Below, in pieces: positions 21,946 through 34,703 of a stretch of DNA of 64,000 nucleotides. A program made the position numbers and the translations under genes. A model generated the notes under the pieces. The model was not told the origin of the DNA and ran no database searches. It saw nothing but the letters and a program-made list of their open reading frames with translations. Positions within the stretch are counted from its first letter, which is position 1. The number at the start of each line of letters is the position of its first letter. The stretch is taken from assembly GCA_013396915.1 (NCBI GenBank), contig VWZL01002573.1:407927-471926 (forward strand), read 5' to 3'. Origin of the DNA: Stercorarius parasiticus (taxonomy: Eukaryota > Chordata > Aves > Charadriiformes > Stercorariidae).

Positions 21946-24900
21946 TATACAATCTGTCGTGTGGAGGGAGTAAAAATACTGCTAGCAATGTAGAGTTGAA
22001 ATATAATAGCAAAACAATTGTATGACTTGCCTCATGGGCCCAGTCTTTGTAAAGCCTCTTTTTTACTGAAAGTCGCTTCTTTTTTACTTGGCGTCCTCAA
22101 AGTTGTCATTCAAACTAATGTTCCCTGTGCATGCCTTCAGAGAGAACAGGAAAAATAATCCAGGGAATCGAGCAGCCTCTCGTTTATAAGAGTATAAACA
22201 GTGAAGAACTCTTTTCTCCTTCCGCCAGCGGCCACCTGGCTGGCAAAAAAGCTCTCAGACTAACCCAGAGGGTCAAAGGGATCTCTTGGGGCAGAGGCCC
22301 CTTTTCTCTGACTGCCAGCTTGGCTGCAGGCTCCTCGCCCTTTCTTGCTAATTGCGGTGTCATTCAACAAGAGATGCTCTGGTTCATAAACCCGCAGGAA
22401 AGCAGGGCTGTAACTCTAGACAGCTCCGGGCAGCTGATGGCAGGAAGGTGAGGCCGCGGGACGTCAGCTACTTTGTCACGGCAACATACACAAAACTTGG
22501 GCTGGCAGCTTGTCTTACTCTCAAAGCTTCTGCCCGGTCAGCCTAAGCTAATTGCAGAAATCTAGATATAGAGTGGAAAACCACGTGGATTTGGAAGAAC
22601 TCAGTGTACAGAGCTTGTGTTGATGGTGTTGCTCAAATAATTTGAAGTAAGTACAGGGTGGCAATACGATTTGTGTGATCCAAGACATCAGCACAATTTC
22701 TCTGCTCTTTTTTTTTCCCTCTGCTGCACCCTTAGCAGTAGAGCATCTCTCCCTGCAGTTTGCCTGCAGGACTGAGACGTGAAAGCTGCTGGTTCAAAAC
22801 ACACCTGAGATATTGATTTTCATGGCTGCGTGGTCTAAAATGTCTGATAGATACAGAACAGGAGGTTATGATGTTGTGTTATGAGATACACAGCGTATAT
22901 GTATTTCTGAACTCACGCACTTTAGAAACAGGGTAACTTCTTAAACCACAGCGTTACCACTTCAAAGCTGCCCATGTGGCCGTGTATATTAAATTAATTC
23001 CTTCCCTTGCTCTTGAGCTAATGCTTAGTGGACACTGATAACAACCCTTGTATTTGATAGCGATGACAGCGATGCCGTGTTAGCATCGCGGCAGAGATGC
23101 GGAAGGCTGGCTGATGGAGGAGAAGGAGCTGTATCTAGGTGAATTGACTGCCGAGTGGATAATGGAGGGCTGAAGTACCTCACTCGATCCAAAATGAAAC
23201 ATTCCGTGTATGGATATTTTTGCATAGTCATTCTTCTAGCAGAATAGGACAACTTCACGCAAAATTTTCGAACATTTCTGGATCCCCCCCCCCCCAGTTT
23301 TTCTTACACAAAGCCCAAATCCATACACAATTGCTGATGTTCTCTCTGAATAGCTGTTTTTACCACATATGCATCAATATTTGGTTTTTTACTTTACCGT
23401 GCACACAAAAGTCATGGGCAGGAAAACACTCAGCTTTAAGCTTTCCTTTTAAACCACAGAATTTTAGGCTGGTTTGTTAGCACCCACTAGGAAACCCATA
23501 GAGAGAACCCGAAGCTGGAAAAGTTGCGTTTTGGTAGCTTGCGTCTCCGTCGCTTTCATGGCTCTTGGCAGAGTCTTGCTGAGCAGATCCAGAGCACAAA
23601 CCCTACCAGTACTCTTTGAGTTGAAACCGAGGTATCCTGTTATCACAGAGCTCTGATTAGTTATTAACACTCAGGATGTAGTGCAAAATCGTGTAGCGGT
23701 AAATTATTTCCTAAGGAAATCAGTTCTGCTGCTGCGGGACTGGCTTGTGTGTGCTATTGGGGGAAAAAAAACCCAAAATCCCCGGTAGTGCATACTCACA
23801 CGCTGGCTGTATTGTTTGGCCTTTTCGTATCAATACTTCATTGTATGTTATCGCTCTAATTGAATGCTTTTTTTATTTTTACTTTTTTTCTTAGCTTGAA
23901 AAAAGCATTGGATGGCAAGGTACTTGTGAAGGCTAGGTGTGCTGTGAAAGGGACCGTGATGGCGTGGCCAGAAAAGCATCCTCTGTACAATTGCTATGTC
24001 AGGAACGAGCATTAAGGTCGGTCAGAATTTCCAGCTGAGAAAACTAATTGCAGATAAGGTATTCATATTCCTGCAGTATATTTTAAGTCATTGCTTTTCC
24101 TCTTCAGGCATAACTTCGGCAGGGCTAACTAATTTTAATTGCAATGAGAAGTGGCGAAGTACTGAAGTTTTGACCCTGCTATTAAAACCATTGGCCAAAG
24201 AATTTCAGCCATCAAGACCTCAGCTACACCTGAGCACTGATTGCTGCCTCTGATACGACCTGGCCTTTTTTTTTAAAATAAAACACTTTGGGGGGCAGTT
24301 GGTCAGCGGCTTTAAATTATTTTCATTGAAGCCAGCAGACCTGCTTTAATTTCCACCAAATAAAGGTGCAGCTCATTCGTATCAAGGAAGGTTAAAGGTT
24401 GCCGTGCGCACGTGCTTTCTGCTTGTGGTTCCGAGCGGGTCGCTTGGAGCCTTTCGTGCCCTTACGTTTCCGTGCAGGCTGGCACTTGCATAGGGGACCT
24501 TTTCCATAAATCTGGAAGTTGTCCAGGAGCTACATGCCCATATGCACACGCGTACCCGAGGCTTGCAGCAGCTGCTTGATGACGACAATATCTTGGATCA
24601 GCTGCAAGAGTAAGTTATGTGTTGGCTTTTTCATAGGATCCGGCTCTGTTATAATTCCCTTTGTTTCCAGGGGAATAATGGCATCTGACAGCCCTCTTTG
24701 TCAGGAGCAGCTCTTTGCCAGGGGATACATGCACTGTTGGTGATATATAGTGCTTAAGCTCATTTTAGAGATGGAAAGTTTATTTTTGCTGTGTGAGGGT
24801 TTTCAGTGCCCTGTTAATACGCAGGGTTTAACCCTGGGGTATGTACGCCAACATGTGCCTTAACCAGGTGACCGAGACCGAATCGTTTACTCATGATCAC

Positions 24901-27180
24901 ATCCCAACCATTATACTCAAATACAAAAAAACTTTAAATAAATTCTAGCAGCAGCACAGCAAAGCTGGATTTGCTGCAAGACACTGAAAAACCCCAATTT
25001 CCTCGTTAAACAGCCACCCCTCCCTCACCCACCGGTTACTGGGAGGCAGGTTTTTCACAGGTGGGTAATGGGGGCTCAACGCCCTGCAGCTGGTCCCCTC
25101 CTGCAGGACAGCCCTGCGCTGGGACCTCTCTCGCTCAGCTGCTGAACTAATTAATCCTGCCTCTTCTGAGAGGGTTTGGTAGATGTGGTGTCGCCTCGGT
25201 GTGGGTAAGTTGTGGCTGGGAGATGCTCTCGGCCTTTCGGCTCTGAATATTGTGAAAATAACTCAAATTGCTGTATGAGTACTTGGGTCTCGAGACAGTG
25301 AAGACCCTATAAATGTCCTGCAGGTTTTGGAAGGGCTTTGTCTGGGCTTGTGCTGGGGGGGGAGGATGGGGCTCAGGAGGAGGGCAATCCAGCGTGGCCA
25401 CGTGAATTCCTGCTTGGTTTGCAGGCGGCTGCAGGCGTCCTGCTCTCCCTCTGAGGAGACCTAAGCGTGACGTCTGACACGGTCTTTGCTGAGAAGCTGA
25501 TGTGGTGACAGGACGAAAAAAGCCTCAAAACATTCAGTGAGATCAAGTGTTGCTAAAAATCCGTGGGTGGGTTTGTACCGGCTGGGGTTTCCCCAGGGCT
25601 GACTTTGCTGCAGGGACCACCCGGAGCCCGCAGCTGAGACACCATCGTGGTCTTTCTGCTCAGGAAAACCCAAAGCTGAAAAATCTTGACCCAAGTAATT
25701 TACTAATTTGAACAGAACTTAAACACTGATGTGGAGCTGACAAGCTCGGGATAAACGTATTTATTTGCAGGACTGCTTTGTTTATGAGCGGGAGTTAGAT
25801 ATATTTCTCTTTTTATTTTGTCCAGTGATCTTTGCTCCCTCTAAGGGGTGGGGGAGTGTTGTGTGATAAATATGTTTTAAATCCAGAAGTGCATGAAGCT
25901 TCAAGAATATTGAAAAATAGAGGTTGGTGATAAATAGTAAGGTAATAATATTGTATATAAAATGTTAACTAGTTAATTATAAAATATTATATGTAGAGAA
26001 AATATATAAAAATAATAAGATAAATAAGACACAGAGGTGCAGAAGCAACGTATGTTTGTGTAGAGGCATGGAAAAGGAAATCTGTGTGCGAGGCGAGAGG
26101 GCAGGATCGTTGCTGACTTGGTACTTTGGAGTCTGGGAGAGAGGAGCAAGAGATCAGAAAAGTTCAGAATTTAGAGACAAAAGCATAGAAAATACCATTA
26201 GTAGTTCTTACAGACAGGAATCAGAGTAGGAATCAAAGGAAATCCAGGTATTTAGCTCCATCCTATTATTCATGAAAGTCATCCAGAGTGATGCCTGACT
26301 CTCAGCTCGGGGGTTTCCCGACAAGCCGACATCCTCCTGCGTGTGCCAGCAGGGTTCGGGTGATGGGACGGCTGATTCCTGCCCCTGCTGCTCCTCTGAT
26401 TCCCACCACCAAAACAAAACGTGACCAAGGGGTTCCTAAAACAGCTCACGGGAGTACTGCTTGTGCAGGCGTGCCTGTCTCCCAGCATCTTGTCCCTTCC
26501 CAAGGGAAAATGTCCCATTTAATGACCCAAATATTCCACAGAGACAGGGAGAAATGTGGGGCTGGCCCACTGGCATGTGGGGTTTGATCTTTGCAGCCTG
26601 CAAAGCCGCTGCTCTTCCAGCTCGTCTCGTTAAGGACGCGAGAGCCACGCACCTCCTATTGCTTTGCCAGTTTTCTTTTTTAAACTAAAACCTCAATAAT
26701 ACGTAGTTAGTTGTCCTATTTGGAGAACCATTTATTAGGCACTATGGTGTGGACCATAGACTTTCACTACAGGCTCTGCATGTTCAGCAACGGGCCGTGA
26801 CCGACGACTCCTCCTCCATACAAATGTCCTGAACTCATTTTTCTGAAGAGACATATATATATATATGGCATATAATATATATAAATAAGTATGGTACTTA
26901 CAGACAAGTGGCTAGTATCGTGCCTGCCAGGCTCTCACACAAGTGGAGGTTGTGCCTGTATGCACAGAGTCAGAGACTGAAAATCGGTCTTTGAACACAG
27001 AAGTCCTGTATAAAGGAGGATTTTCACAAATATTTTGACAAACAGAATTAACAGATCGGGTTAACTGGTATGCCACATACTGGCACATTATGGATATTTC
27101 CTCTCTCTCTGCCAGCAGTTTGTTATCATTAAGTTTCTGCTGGGTCTGGCGCTGGAGAATTGCTGCAGAGTCGCTGAATA
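21946..27180. other. Intergenic sequence, middle part
   Basis: No recognised gene. It holds a 12-base C run (23284-23295), two exon-like islands on the plus strand (23895 onward and 24478-24609, see findings), and an AT-rich stretch with TATA runs (25950-26010; 26853-26890). Confidence 0.5.
26853..26886. repeat. AT microsatellite
   Basis: An (AT)n run, then a GGC interruption, then more TA-rich sequence. Simple-sequence DNA. Confidence 0.85.
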
Positions 27181-27181
27181 T

Positions 27182-27245
27182 TTGGTTTTGGAAGGAGCCT
27201 TGGGAGGCCGCCGGGTCCAACCCCTGCTCGGCCAGTCTAGGGAAT
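27182..27245 (-). mobile_element. Possible CR1 3'-end remnant
   Basis: The segment with TTGGAAGGAGCCTTGGGAG followed by TCCAACCCCTGCTC resembles the reverse complement of the CR1 3' region. It is short and diverged, so this is tentative. Confidence 0.35.
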
Positions 27246-30200
27246 CGGGGCGGCTGAAAAGGCACCGAATGGCGATGTCTGAACCATCGATGTCATCTTG
27301 TCGAGGAGGAAAATGTCAATAAAATGAACCCCTTCCATCCCTGCTCCTGCCTACTCCTCGAAAAAAAAATGGTTCTGAAAACCTGTTGAAAGTATCCCAA
27401 TGAAAATTGAACTGAAAAAGCATCTATTATTCCCAAATTTCTGGTGTAATGAATGAGGTTTTCTCCTACATGCTAACATCCACAGCGAGGATAAGAAATA
27501 GCCAGGATTTTTTTCTCTTGAAGGATCCCACCATTGTCCATTAAGGAATGAAACTGTGGTCTCGCCTGGAGAAAAGCCAAAGGTGGAGCTTTGAGCCCAG
27601 CACCCAAATCTGCAAATCCACATAAAAACCGGGACTAAATAATAGTTGTGAAGTGACTGCGGCTTTTATCTTCCACGGGCTGCTGCGGTGCCTTTAAAAC
27701 AGTAGCCCTTCACCTTGGCAGTGGCAATTCTTGCTTTGGGGTCTTTTTGTTTTTCGGTAGGGCTCAGGCTGGGATTTCAGGAGCTGCACAAACACAAAGG
27801 TCCCACCGGCGTGGAGGCTGATGGGGGAAACCTAACAGGATTAGGAGACTGAAATTTCATGCAGCTGGGTGTTAACGCTTCACCGGGAAAGTAATCTCTA
27901 CCGCTAAAACCGCAGCGCCTGGCAGATTGGCAAAGCTTGAAGAAAATCAAATGTAGTCTGAGGGCTGGACTGTGGAGAGGGTTTTATGTCCGAGAGAGAC
28001 CCAGCGCTATCCCGTAGAGAGTAAGTGGTGACTGGTAGAAAATGTTGGGAAACGAACTTGTTGGAATATATTTCCCCTGGAGACAACTCAAAATTTTGGT
28101 TAGTGGGATGTTTTCAGGTGACAACCCGTGATTTTGGTTGTAAAAAAGCCACGTATGGGCACGTGTGTTCTAGCCTACCTTGTGCTTAGGTTGCGAAGAC
28201 GTTAGTTGAGGATGAACAGTAGGAAATACCCATCCCAGGTGGTCCTCTACGGTGGGTGGAGGGGGGGGTGTCAGCAAAACCAACCCCGCATTCTTCTGTT
28301 CTTCTGACGCAGCCTTTAGGTGCAGCTCTTTTCTTTGGCCGCGCAGATGCAGTGCTGCATGGCTCGCAGGCTCACAACAGGAGGATTATTTTCATTTTTA
28401 CGGGAAAATCTTGGCCAAGTTGCCCCCCCTTAAAATAGTTACCTACGTCAAATATTCAGAAAGGGCTGGGCTGGCAACCCCTTGCCGCGGTCCCAAATCA
28501 ACGCTTTTTGGGTCGGCGTTAGTCATTTCTAACACACGTGGACTGACGCGTTGAGGTTGAGCCTGACTTCAGGCAGCGCTTGATAGACACAGCCGTAGCC
28601 CAACTAAAAGCTATTTCAATTTTACGTCGAAGGGTAGTGAAGCGTTTATACACATCAGTGAAGCTGGCTCTTTCAGGCTGCTTTTCTCAGCATAAAAAGC
28701 CTCTGGGAGGTGTTTTTTTGACAGCTTGATGTCACTTTGTTTTGGCAGTACCCTCACCCCCGTGGTGTGTTTGTTTGCCTTTCTTGTGGATAGGCTCCTT
28801 CGTGTTGACGATATCGTGCTATTTTTTCAGTCTAAGACTTGCAAGGTTGAGCTGCATGTGATGAAATGTGTGTTAGCTGCCTAAAAACCTGATGAAATCT
28901 TAAAAAAAGGGATAGGAAGCCTTAAACCCTTTAAATACATGTAAACTGAAAGAGATCTATTTAAAATGCTTTCAAATACAGGATGTCAGTGCTAAAGGAA
29001 TGAAGTTATTGGACAGCCTGGGCAATGGGTGGCTGATGGTTGGCTAAGGAGGAAACTAAGTGGACTTTGGGATTAATGTCAAGGGGAAACCCACTCAGCG
29101 ATGAGCAAAGAGACGGTGGTACGAGAACCGATCGAATGATCTGATGAGGTTGGCAACAAAAATTGCAAGCCCGTTTTGACACGCACCTGGAATTGTCATG
29201 CTGTGGGGTATACAAGGACTTGGATTCAGAGGGCTGGTTCCTGTCTCTCTCTTTTTTTTTTTTTTTTTTTAATTCTGAATTGACACCACTTCGGGCATTG
29301 CCATTTCCAAGGTTTGCACCTATGGATCATGAGAGTTAACTTCCGCTTGCCGTTGATTGCATAGCATGCATGTTTTAAGTATATTTTTTATTTCCTTTCT
29401 CGCTAGCTACGTACAGGTATGGTGATACCATTTACCAGAGTCAGAGTTCAATTTGTTGGCAGTTTCTTGGTGGAAGGGGCAAGTTGTGAGGCAGAGTCCT
29501 CTCCCCAGCGGGGAAAGGGAATAGATGGGAACCTCCTGGTGTCAGTGAGACACTTTTGAGGCATAACCTTTGCTGGTGGCTTGAGCCTTTTTAAGGGGGT
29601 AAAAATGCTCTCAGAAGCTTTGCCCTGCCGGTTAGCCCAAATTGGGTTTTTTGGGGGGACTGTGCTGGATTCTGTCTGGCAATGGGGAAGAGGTTCCCAG
29701 GGGGTCTCAAAAAAATATTGGTGATTACAGGTACCGCGAACAGGAGGGTCAGCATCGCTTTGGGTGCTGCAGGGCAGAGGTACCAGGCGGGTTTCGCATG
29801 AACTGGGTTGCTGAAAGCTACGCTGGGCTGCTCGATGCCCACAAAAGCAGGCGAAGGCTGCGTCTAGTGGCGTTTAAGGGGAGGAAAAACCACTATTTTG
29901 CCAACTGTTAATGAACCTCCCATTTAAAGTACAACCAGATTTTTTCATCACTAAGAGAGAACTGTTAACATCTTGATGTTAAAACCCCCCCTTAAAGGCT
30001 TCTCCTGATGCTCTAGGCACCTAGCATTAATTGCACATCGTACTCCCCACCAACACTGTTTTCCTGTTACTATATATACCCTTGCAAACATCGATTTATT
30101 ATTTTTTGCTGTTGCTGTATCCCGGGGCCAGGAGAGCCTCGTCTCAGCCTTTCGCACTGCTGAAGCGGTTACGGAGATGGAAAGGCTTTTATCAGAACGC

Positions 30201-30889
30201 AGGAAAAACAAGTAAATTCATTTCTATACATGTAGCGTAAGGGGAAAAGAGATTGTCAGAATATCCCATAATACAGCTATAGCTTTTTTATGTCTTCAGC
30301 TTGTGTATCTCTTTATAAATTCTTTTGTTTTTAACTTTGGGTTATACCTTCTTCATGTTACCCATAAATATCTTTGTCCAAAACCTTTCATTAGCTAAAT
30401 GAAGTTGTTGCCATCCAAGTGAGTGTAGGTTTCAGGAGTGGAAATCAGAAATGACTGCATTGAAACCTCCAGAACGCACTGGGACTAAGCGAGTGTGGCA
30501 GCACAGTTATGGAAAAAAAAGGAAAGCTTTCCCAGAGCAGGCGAGGGAAAGGAAGACCTGGGTGTCACAAACTAAACAGGAACCTTCTCAGACTTATTTT
30601 CTTCAAATGCCCAAGATAAACCAATTTGCAACAAATAATCGTGGGAGCTCGACAGGAGGACACGATGGGAAAGATTTATTGGCTACAGTGGGAGTTAAAC
30701 CAAAATGCTCTAAATACAGATATTTTGGGGGGGGTTGGGGGGTTTTTTTTGTTTGCTTTTTTTGTGCTAGTAGGACACCAGAGAGAGGAAAAGGGGACAG
30801 GGGAGCAGAGCGCAGTGTCCCAGGTGCAGAGGGTGGCACAGCACCGAAGAGCAGGGATGGTGATGGCAACTGTACATGGTTATCAGACA
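27246..30889. other. Intergenic sequence, distal part
   Basis: No gene recognised. It contains a G9 run (28260-28268), a T19 run (29252-29270) and a G8-TT-G6-T8 patch at 30727-30748. The predicted LYPD6 3' end faces it from the right. Confidence 0.5.
29252..29270. repeat. T19 homopolymer
   Basis: A pure T run after a CT-rich stretch. It could be the poly(A) of a minus-strand retroposed sequence, but no source sequence is recognisable beside it. Confidence 0.9.
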
Positions 30890-30916
30890 CCTCACATCAT
30901 CTGAACATTTAAAATA

Positions 30917-30922
30917 TTTATT
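30917..30922 (-). terminator. LYPD6: Candidate LYPD6 poly(A) signal AATAAA
   Basis: A minus-strand AATAAA lies in a strongly AT-rich stretch, followed on the minus strand by ordinary sequence. It is the best candidate for the distal end of the transcript, but not proven. Confidence 0.35.
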
Positions 30923-33412
30923 TATACAAATGTACAGCATTTACAATGGTTAAAAAAATTAGAGATTTAAAAGGAATATTGCATATATAAATACGGTGCA
31001 GCTCAGCATTTACGTGCTTTTAAAAAACCCCCAGCAGCTCCGCAGGCAGCCTGGGCACAGCGACCTGCTGGCACAGGGGGGATGCTGTGCCCGTTCCCCT
31101 CTTGCTCTCAGGCACCTTCATCTGCTCTTTTAAGCTCAGTGTCCATAATCCTGGTAGCGGAGGCAGCAGCTCGGTTGGACAGGGCTCAGGTCCCTTTTGA
31201 AGGGCACAACTGCGGCACAGCGGCAGGGGAGCGGGACCAGCACAGCACAAGAATCAGGACTTTCACCATCTGCAGCGACATCACGGTCAGAGCAGAGCTG
31301 GTGATGGGCTCAGGAGTGGCTCCCGCTCAGGTATTTTCCAAAGCACCGGGCTCAGCAGAACCACGTGGCTGGTAAACAGACAGCCTAGGTGGGGTGCAGT
31401 ACTCACAGACAAGCTACTGTTTATAGGCACATCCATCACGTGCCTGAGAAGACATAATTTAACCACCCACCTCAGCATACAATGAATCAGCCCCTGAAAT
31501 ACCACATTCTCCTCCACCGACTACAAAGGGAGGAGAAGTAACCGGCTTGGCTTAATGCGATATCAGTAACTAAATTTGCTCAGTGGCATCCCGGTCTTTG
31601 TGGGTAGGGCGTGCTACCAGGTACCCAAAAAGGTCTCTGGTCTGTCTGAGGTCCACCTAAACACAGGATGAAGGTCTTGCCTGTTAGTGCACACGATGGG
31701 CCAAGGTAGCACCAGAGCCCGTGTCCCCCTCTCACTGCGGGTACCACACCTTGCGTGGGGTAGGAGCGGTCCTGAAAGTCCAACATCTTCTGAGGAAATC
31801 CGGCTGTTCCTGCAGCTCAGCCCATGTGGTTATACATATCTAGTTCAGAGTTACACACCACAGGTTAGGCTTGTTAAATAACAACGGAACTGGAAAATAA
31901 ATGGAAAGTAAAGGGCAATGACATACAGAGAAGCCAGACGACACAGGCAGAAACCTGACGGTGAGCCATTAACCAAGGCAGCCAGCTGGTGTCAGGAGGG
32001 AACTTCTGCTCCTTGCTGCTGGTTAGGTGTCTTATTGATGGACTCCTAAATGCAGGTGTTTAACAGCAAGGCCCAAAGTAAAAATATAAATCCTTAAAAC
32101 CTCCAGCTGAGCTGCCACCACCAGTGTGTGAGCCCTGAGATGGTGGGGAGCTCCCCACGAGGTCCTACCTCTGGCCACGTGCAGGATGGCCCAAACCTCG
32201 AGCCCACCTCGGTTAACAGATAAGCAAGACATTCCTGCGTAATGCCAGACTTCCCAAGCTTCCAACACAGGTTCTCAAAGCGTATATCCTGGATCTGGGC
32301 CTGCTCCTACACAACAGCACTGACGAAATGCTTGGCCATTGCAGAAAACCTGTTTAACCCCCAGCCCAGGAGAGAAGCTGAACCGCTGAGCGAGGTCCCT
32401 CCAGACTTAAATTCTTCCATTTCACAGGATAAGAGTAATAATAAATATTTAAATTGCTGCTGGAGAAGCCGTAACGCTCCACCTCATTGTCCCCCAGCCC
32501 ATACAGGGTGAGCACCTGGCACAGCTCTGCTGCAGAGAGATGCAGGGGAGGGAACGGGCTTTAGAAGGACCACAGGGTTCATTTCTTCAGGGGCTCCAGC
32601 GACAGGTCTGGCTTGCATAAAATAACAGATTGCAACTACCCTCTTAATACTAGCCATCTGTGAGCGAGTCACAGGAGAGCTGAAAAGACACCAAAACGCA
32701 AGGTTTGTGAGGGAGGTCAGCTAGTCTGTCCTCAAAAATGTTAGTTTCATATAAAAAGTTAAAAAAAAAAAAAAAGGAAAGAAACAGTGTTTGAAGTTCA
32801 GTTTTCCCAAGGAAGTATATATACATTTTAAAAAAACATCACCCAGTGAAGCACAGCGAGGCTTCCAGCGGGCTTTCCTCCCCCAGAGACGTTACCTGAG
32901 ACTAAATCGTGACTGAGTGGTGCTTTTGGTCCTCCTGGTCCTTTGCCTCCAATGAAACTCCCCGGAGTGCAAGCGGAGTTCACTCCAAAGGACGCAGAGC
33001 TCGAGACCTTGCGTGCTCAGAGCTGCAGTTTCCCAGCTTTTAATGTTCTCCAACACGGATGTTGCCAAACGGGGGCTTGCTGGGACCCTCACAAAGCACT
33101 GAAGGGGTTTGCAAAGCATTTGGGTTCCAGCACGGGCCACCTTCACCTGCCTTGCGCTGTGTAACTCGCCAAAAAAGCACTTCAGAGCATACGCAGCTCG
33201 ATAAGGCGCAAGTTACCTTGGAGCATGACTGGCCAAAAGTTAACTCATAAAAGAACCATTTACGACTATAGTGGGTTTTTTTAAAAAAAACAGACAAAAA
33301 TTATATAAAAGTTTGGTTTAACTTTAAAACAAGTCCATGGACACCCTGCTTTATTACTGGCCTTGCAAAACAAAGCTGATGCTTTTTCAATAGTGATGCA
33401 AACCATTTTTTT

Positions 33413-33433
33413 TATATATATATATATATATAT
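33413..33433. repeat. TA microsatellite in LYPD6 3' UTR
   Basis: About ten uninterrupted TA units flanked by T-rich sequence. Confidence 0.9.
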
Positions 33434-34499
33434 TTATGATAATTTATATATTACAGGCTTACCCACTTGCAAAACAACCATTTTGCCTAGCAATATCGGT
33501 TTAAAACGCTTTAGAGCCTACTCAACGTACAAAAATAAATATTGCATACGTGATTCCCGAGCAAAACAAGCAAAACAGGTCACCAAAATGCAGCTGTAGC
33601 TAGCAACAGTCCCTCCTCCGTCGCGGGAGCGCATTAAATAGAAGAAGCTATTCAGGATCGACTCTCTCTCGTGCTGCAGGACTGGGTGCCAAAATGTAGA
33701 AATATGTAAAGCCCCAAAACACCAGAAACCTGTTGGCTTGGGAGGCACCAGCATCCCAACCTCCCAACCCGGACACCCACCGGTTCTCCTCTCGGGAGGG
33801 TCAGGGACCACGCACCCGCCTCCCCTCTAGTTGCGCTTCAGGAACAGAGTTTTTAGAGTTTTTCTGGTTTGGTTTATAAAGCAAAGTGGTTTTCTGCCCA
33901 TCGCAGTGTGTGTTGTTATGGGGGTGGCTCTTCGTGCTGCTGGTGGGCAACCTCGGAGGAAGCATCTGGGCGCGATGCTGGCCTGGTCCCAGCTGCTCCT
34001 TTGGCCTCATCGCTTCCAGCCTCCGCTGCCTTCCTACAAACTCCCGCCCTCTCCGGGAGGAGGAGATGTGGGGAGACTGCAAAGACCTACTGCCTATATA
34101 TTATTTACCTTATGGTCTCAAAACAGGTTAAGGAGACACCGGCGTTAGTGCTGTGACAAATTACAACAAGAAAGTTTCAAATGCATAAGTGGTGATAATA
34201 GCAGCTGGCAGTGATATAGTACTTTTAAATAACGTTTCTTCATGGAGAAAAGACAGGCGTTAAGAAAAGTCTGTGTATCAGTCTCAGCCGTGGATTCTGG
34301 GAACGTTTTGCATGAGTTTCTTCAGAAGAAAGTAGAGAAACCACACGATGGTTTTACCCCCTTCAAATGCGTCAACATCCCAGGCTCGCTAGTTCATCGC
34401 TAACAAAAAATCAGGAGGAAAACCAGTCTTACAAAAGAACTCCGAAGCACAGGCTCGGCGGGGAGAGGCTGGACGTGGGTGCGGATGTCCTCAGCCATC

Positions 34500-34703
34500 T
34501 CAGCTGTCCGGGCCTGCCGCGCGTGGCAGCGTCACCCAGTGCTGGGACACCAGCCCCAGCCAGAGGCAGGCCGTCGTCAGCAGGGCGGGATGCGGGAGCC
34601 GCTGCGTCTTGTTGAGGGGGGAGAGGGTGGTGAACACGGCGTCCGTCGTGTTCCTCGGCAGCGGCAAGTTGCAGATGCTTCCTTCGCAGCAGGAGGTGCA
34701 GAT
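34500..34703 (-). CDS. LYPD6: LYPD6 coding exon 4 (residues 117-183 and stop)
   Basis: The acceptor is TTTCTTTCAG before 34703 and the stop TGA is at 34502-34500. It encodes [12 protein letters not shown], completing the domain, then [12 protein letters not shown], a Ser/Thr-rich stem with Asn147 (the annotated GPI attachment residue in the human protein), and a hydrophobic patch (ACLWLGLV). After the patch come about 15 further residues, many polar, which human LYPD6 lacks. Confidence 0.9.
   Translation of the reverse strand: MCTSCCEGSICNLPLPRNTTDAVFTTLSPLNKTQRLPHPALLTTACLWLGLVSQHWVTLPRAAGPDS

Larger units (their letters stand above)
30900..34499 (-). other. LYPD6: LYPD6 3' UTR (predicted)
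   Basis: Sequence following the LYPD6 stop on the minus strand up to the candidate poly(A) signal near 30917, about 3.6 kb. It is AT-rich with a TA microsatellite (33413-33433) and an A run (32761-32775). The length is plausible for this gene family, but the 3' end is inferred from one hexamer, so shorter forms are possible. Confidence 0.4.

Noticed and set aside
24478..24576. A Cys-Cys-Cys-His pattern (CPGATCPYAH) resembling a CCCH zinc finger in one frame of the exon-like island
   Set aside because: The first spacing does not fit the usual CCCH pattern, the frame closes after 33 codons, and a different frame in the same segment looks equally plausible.
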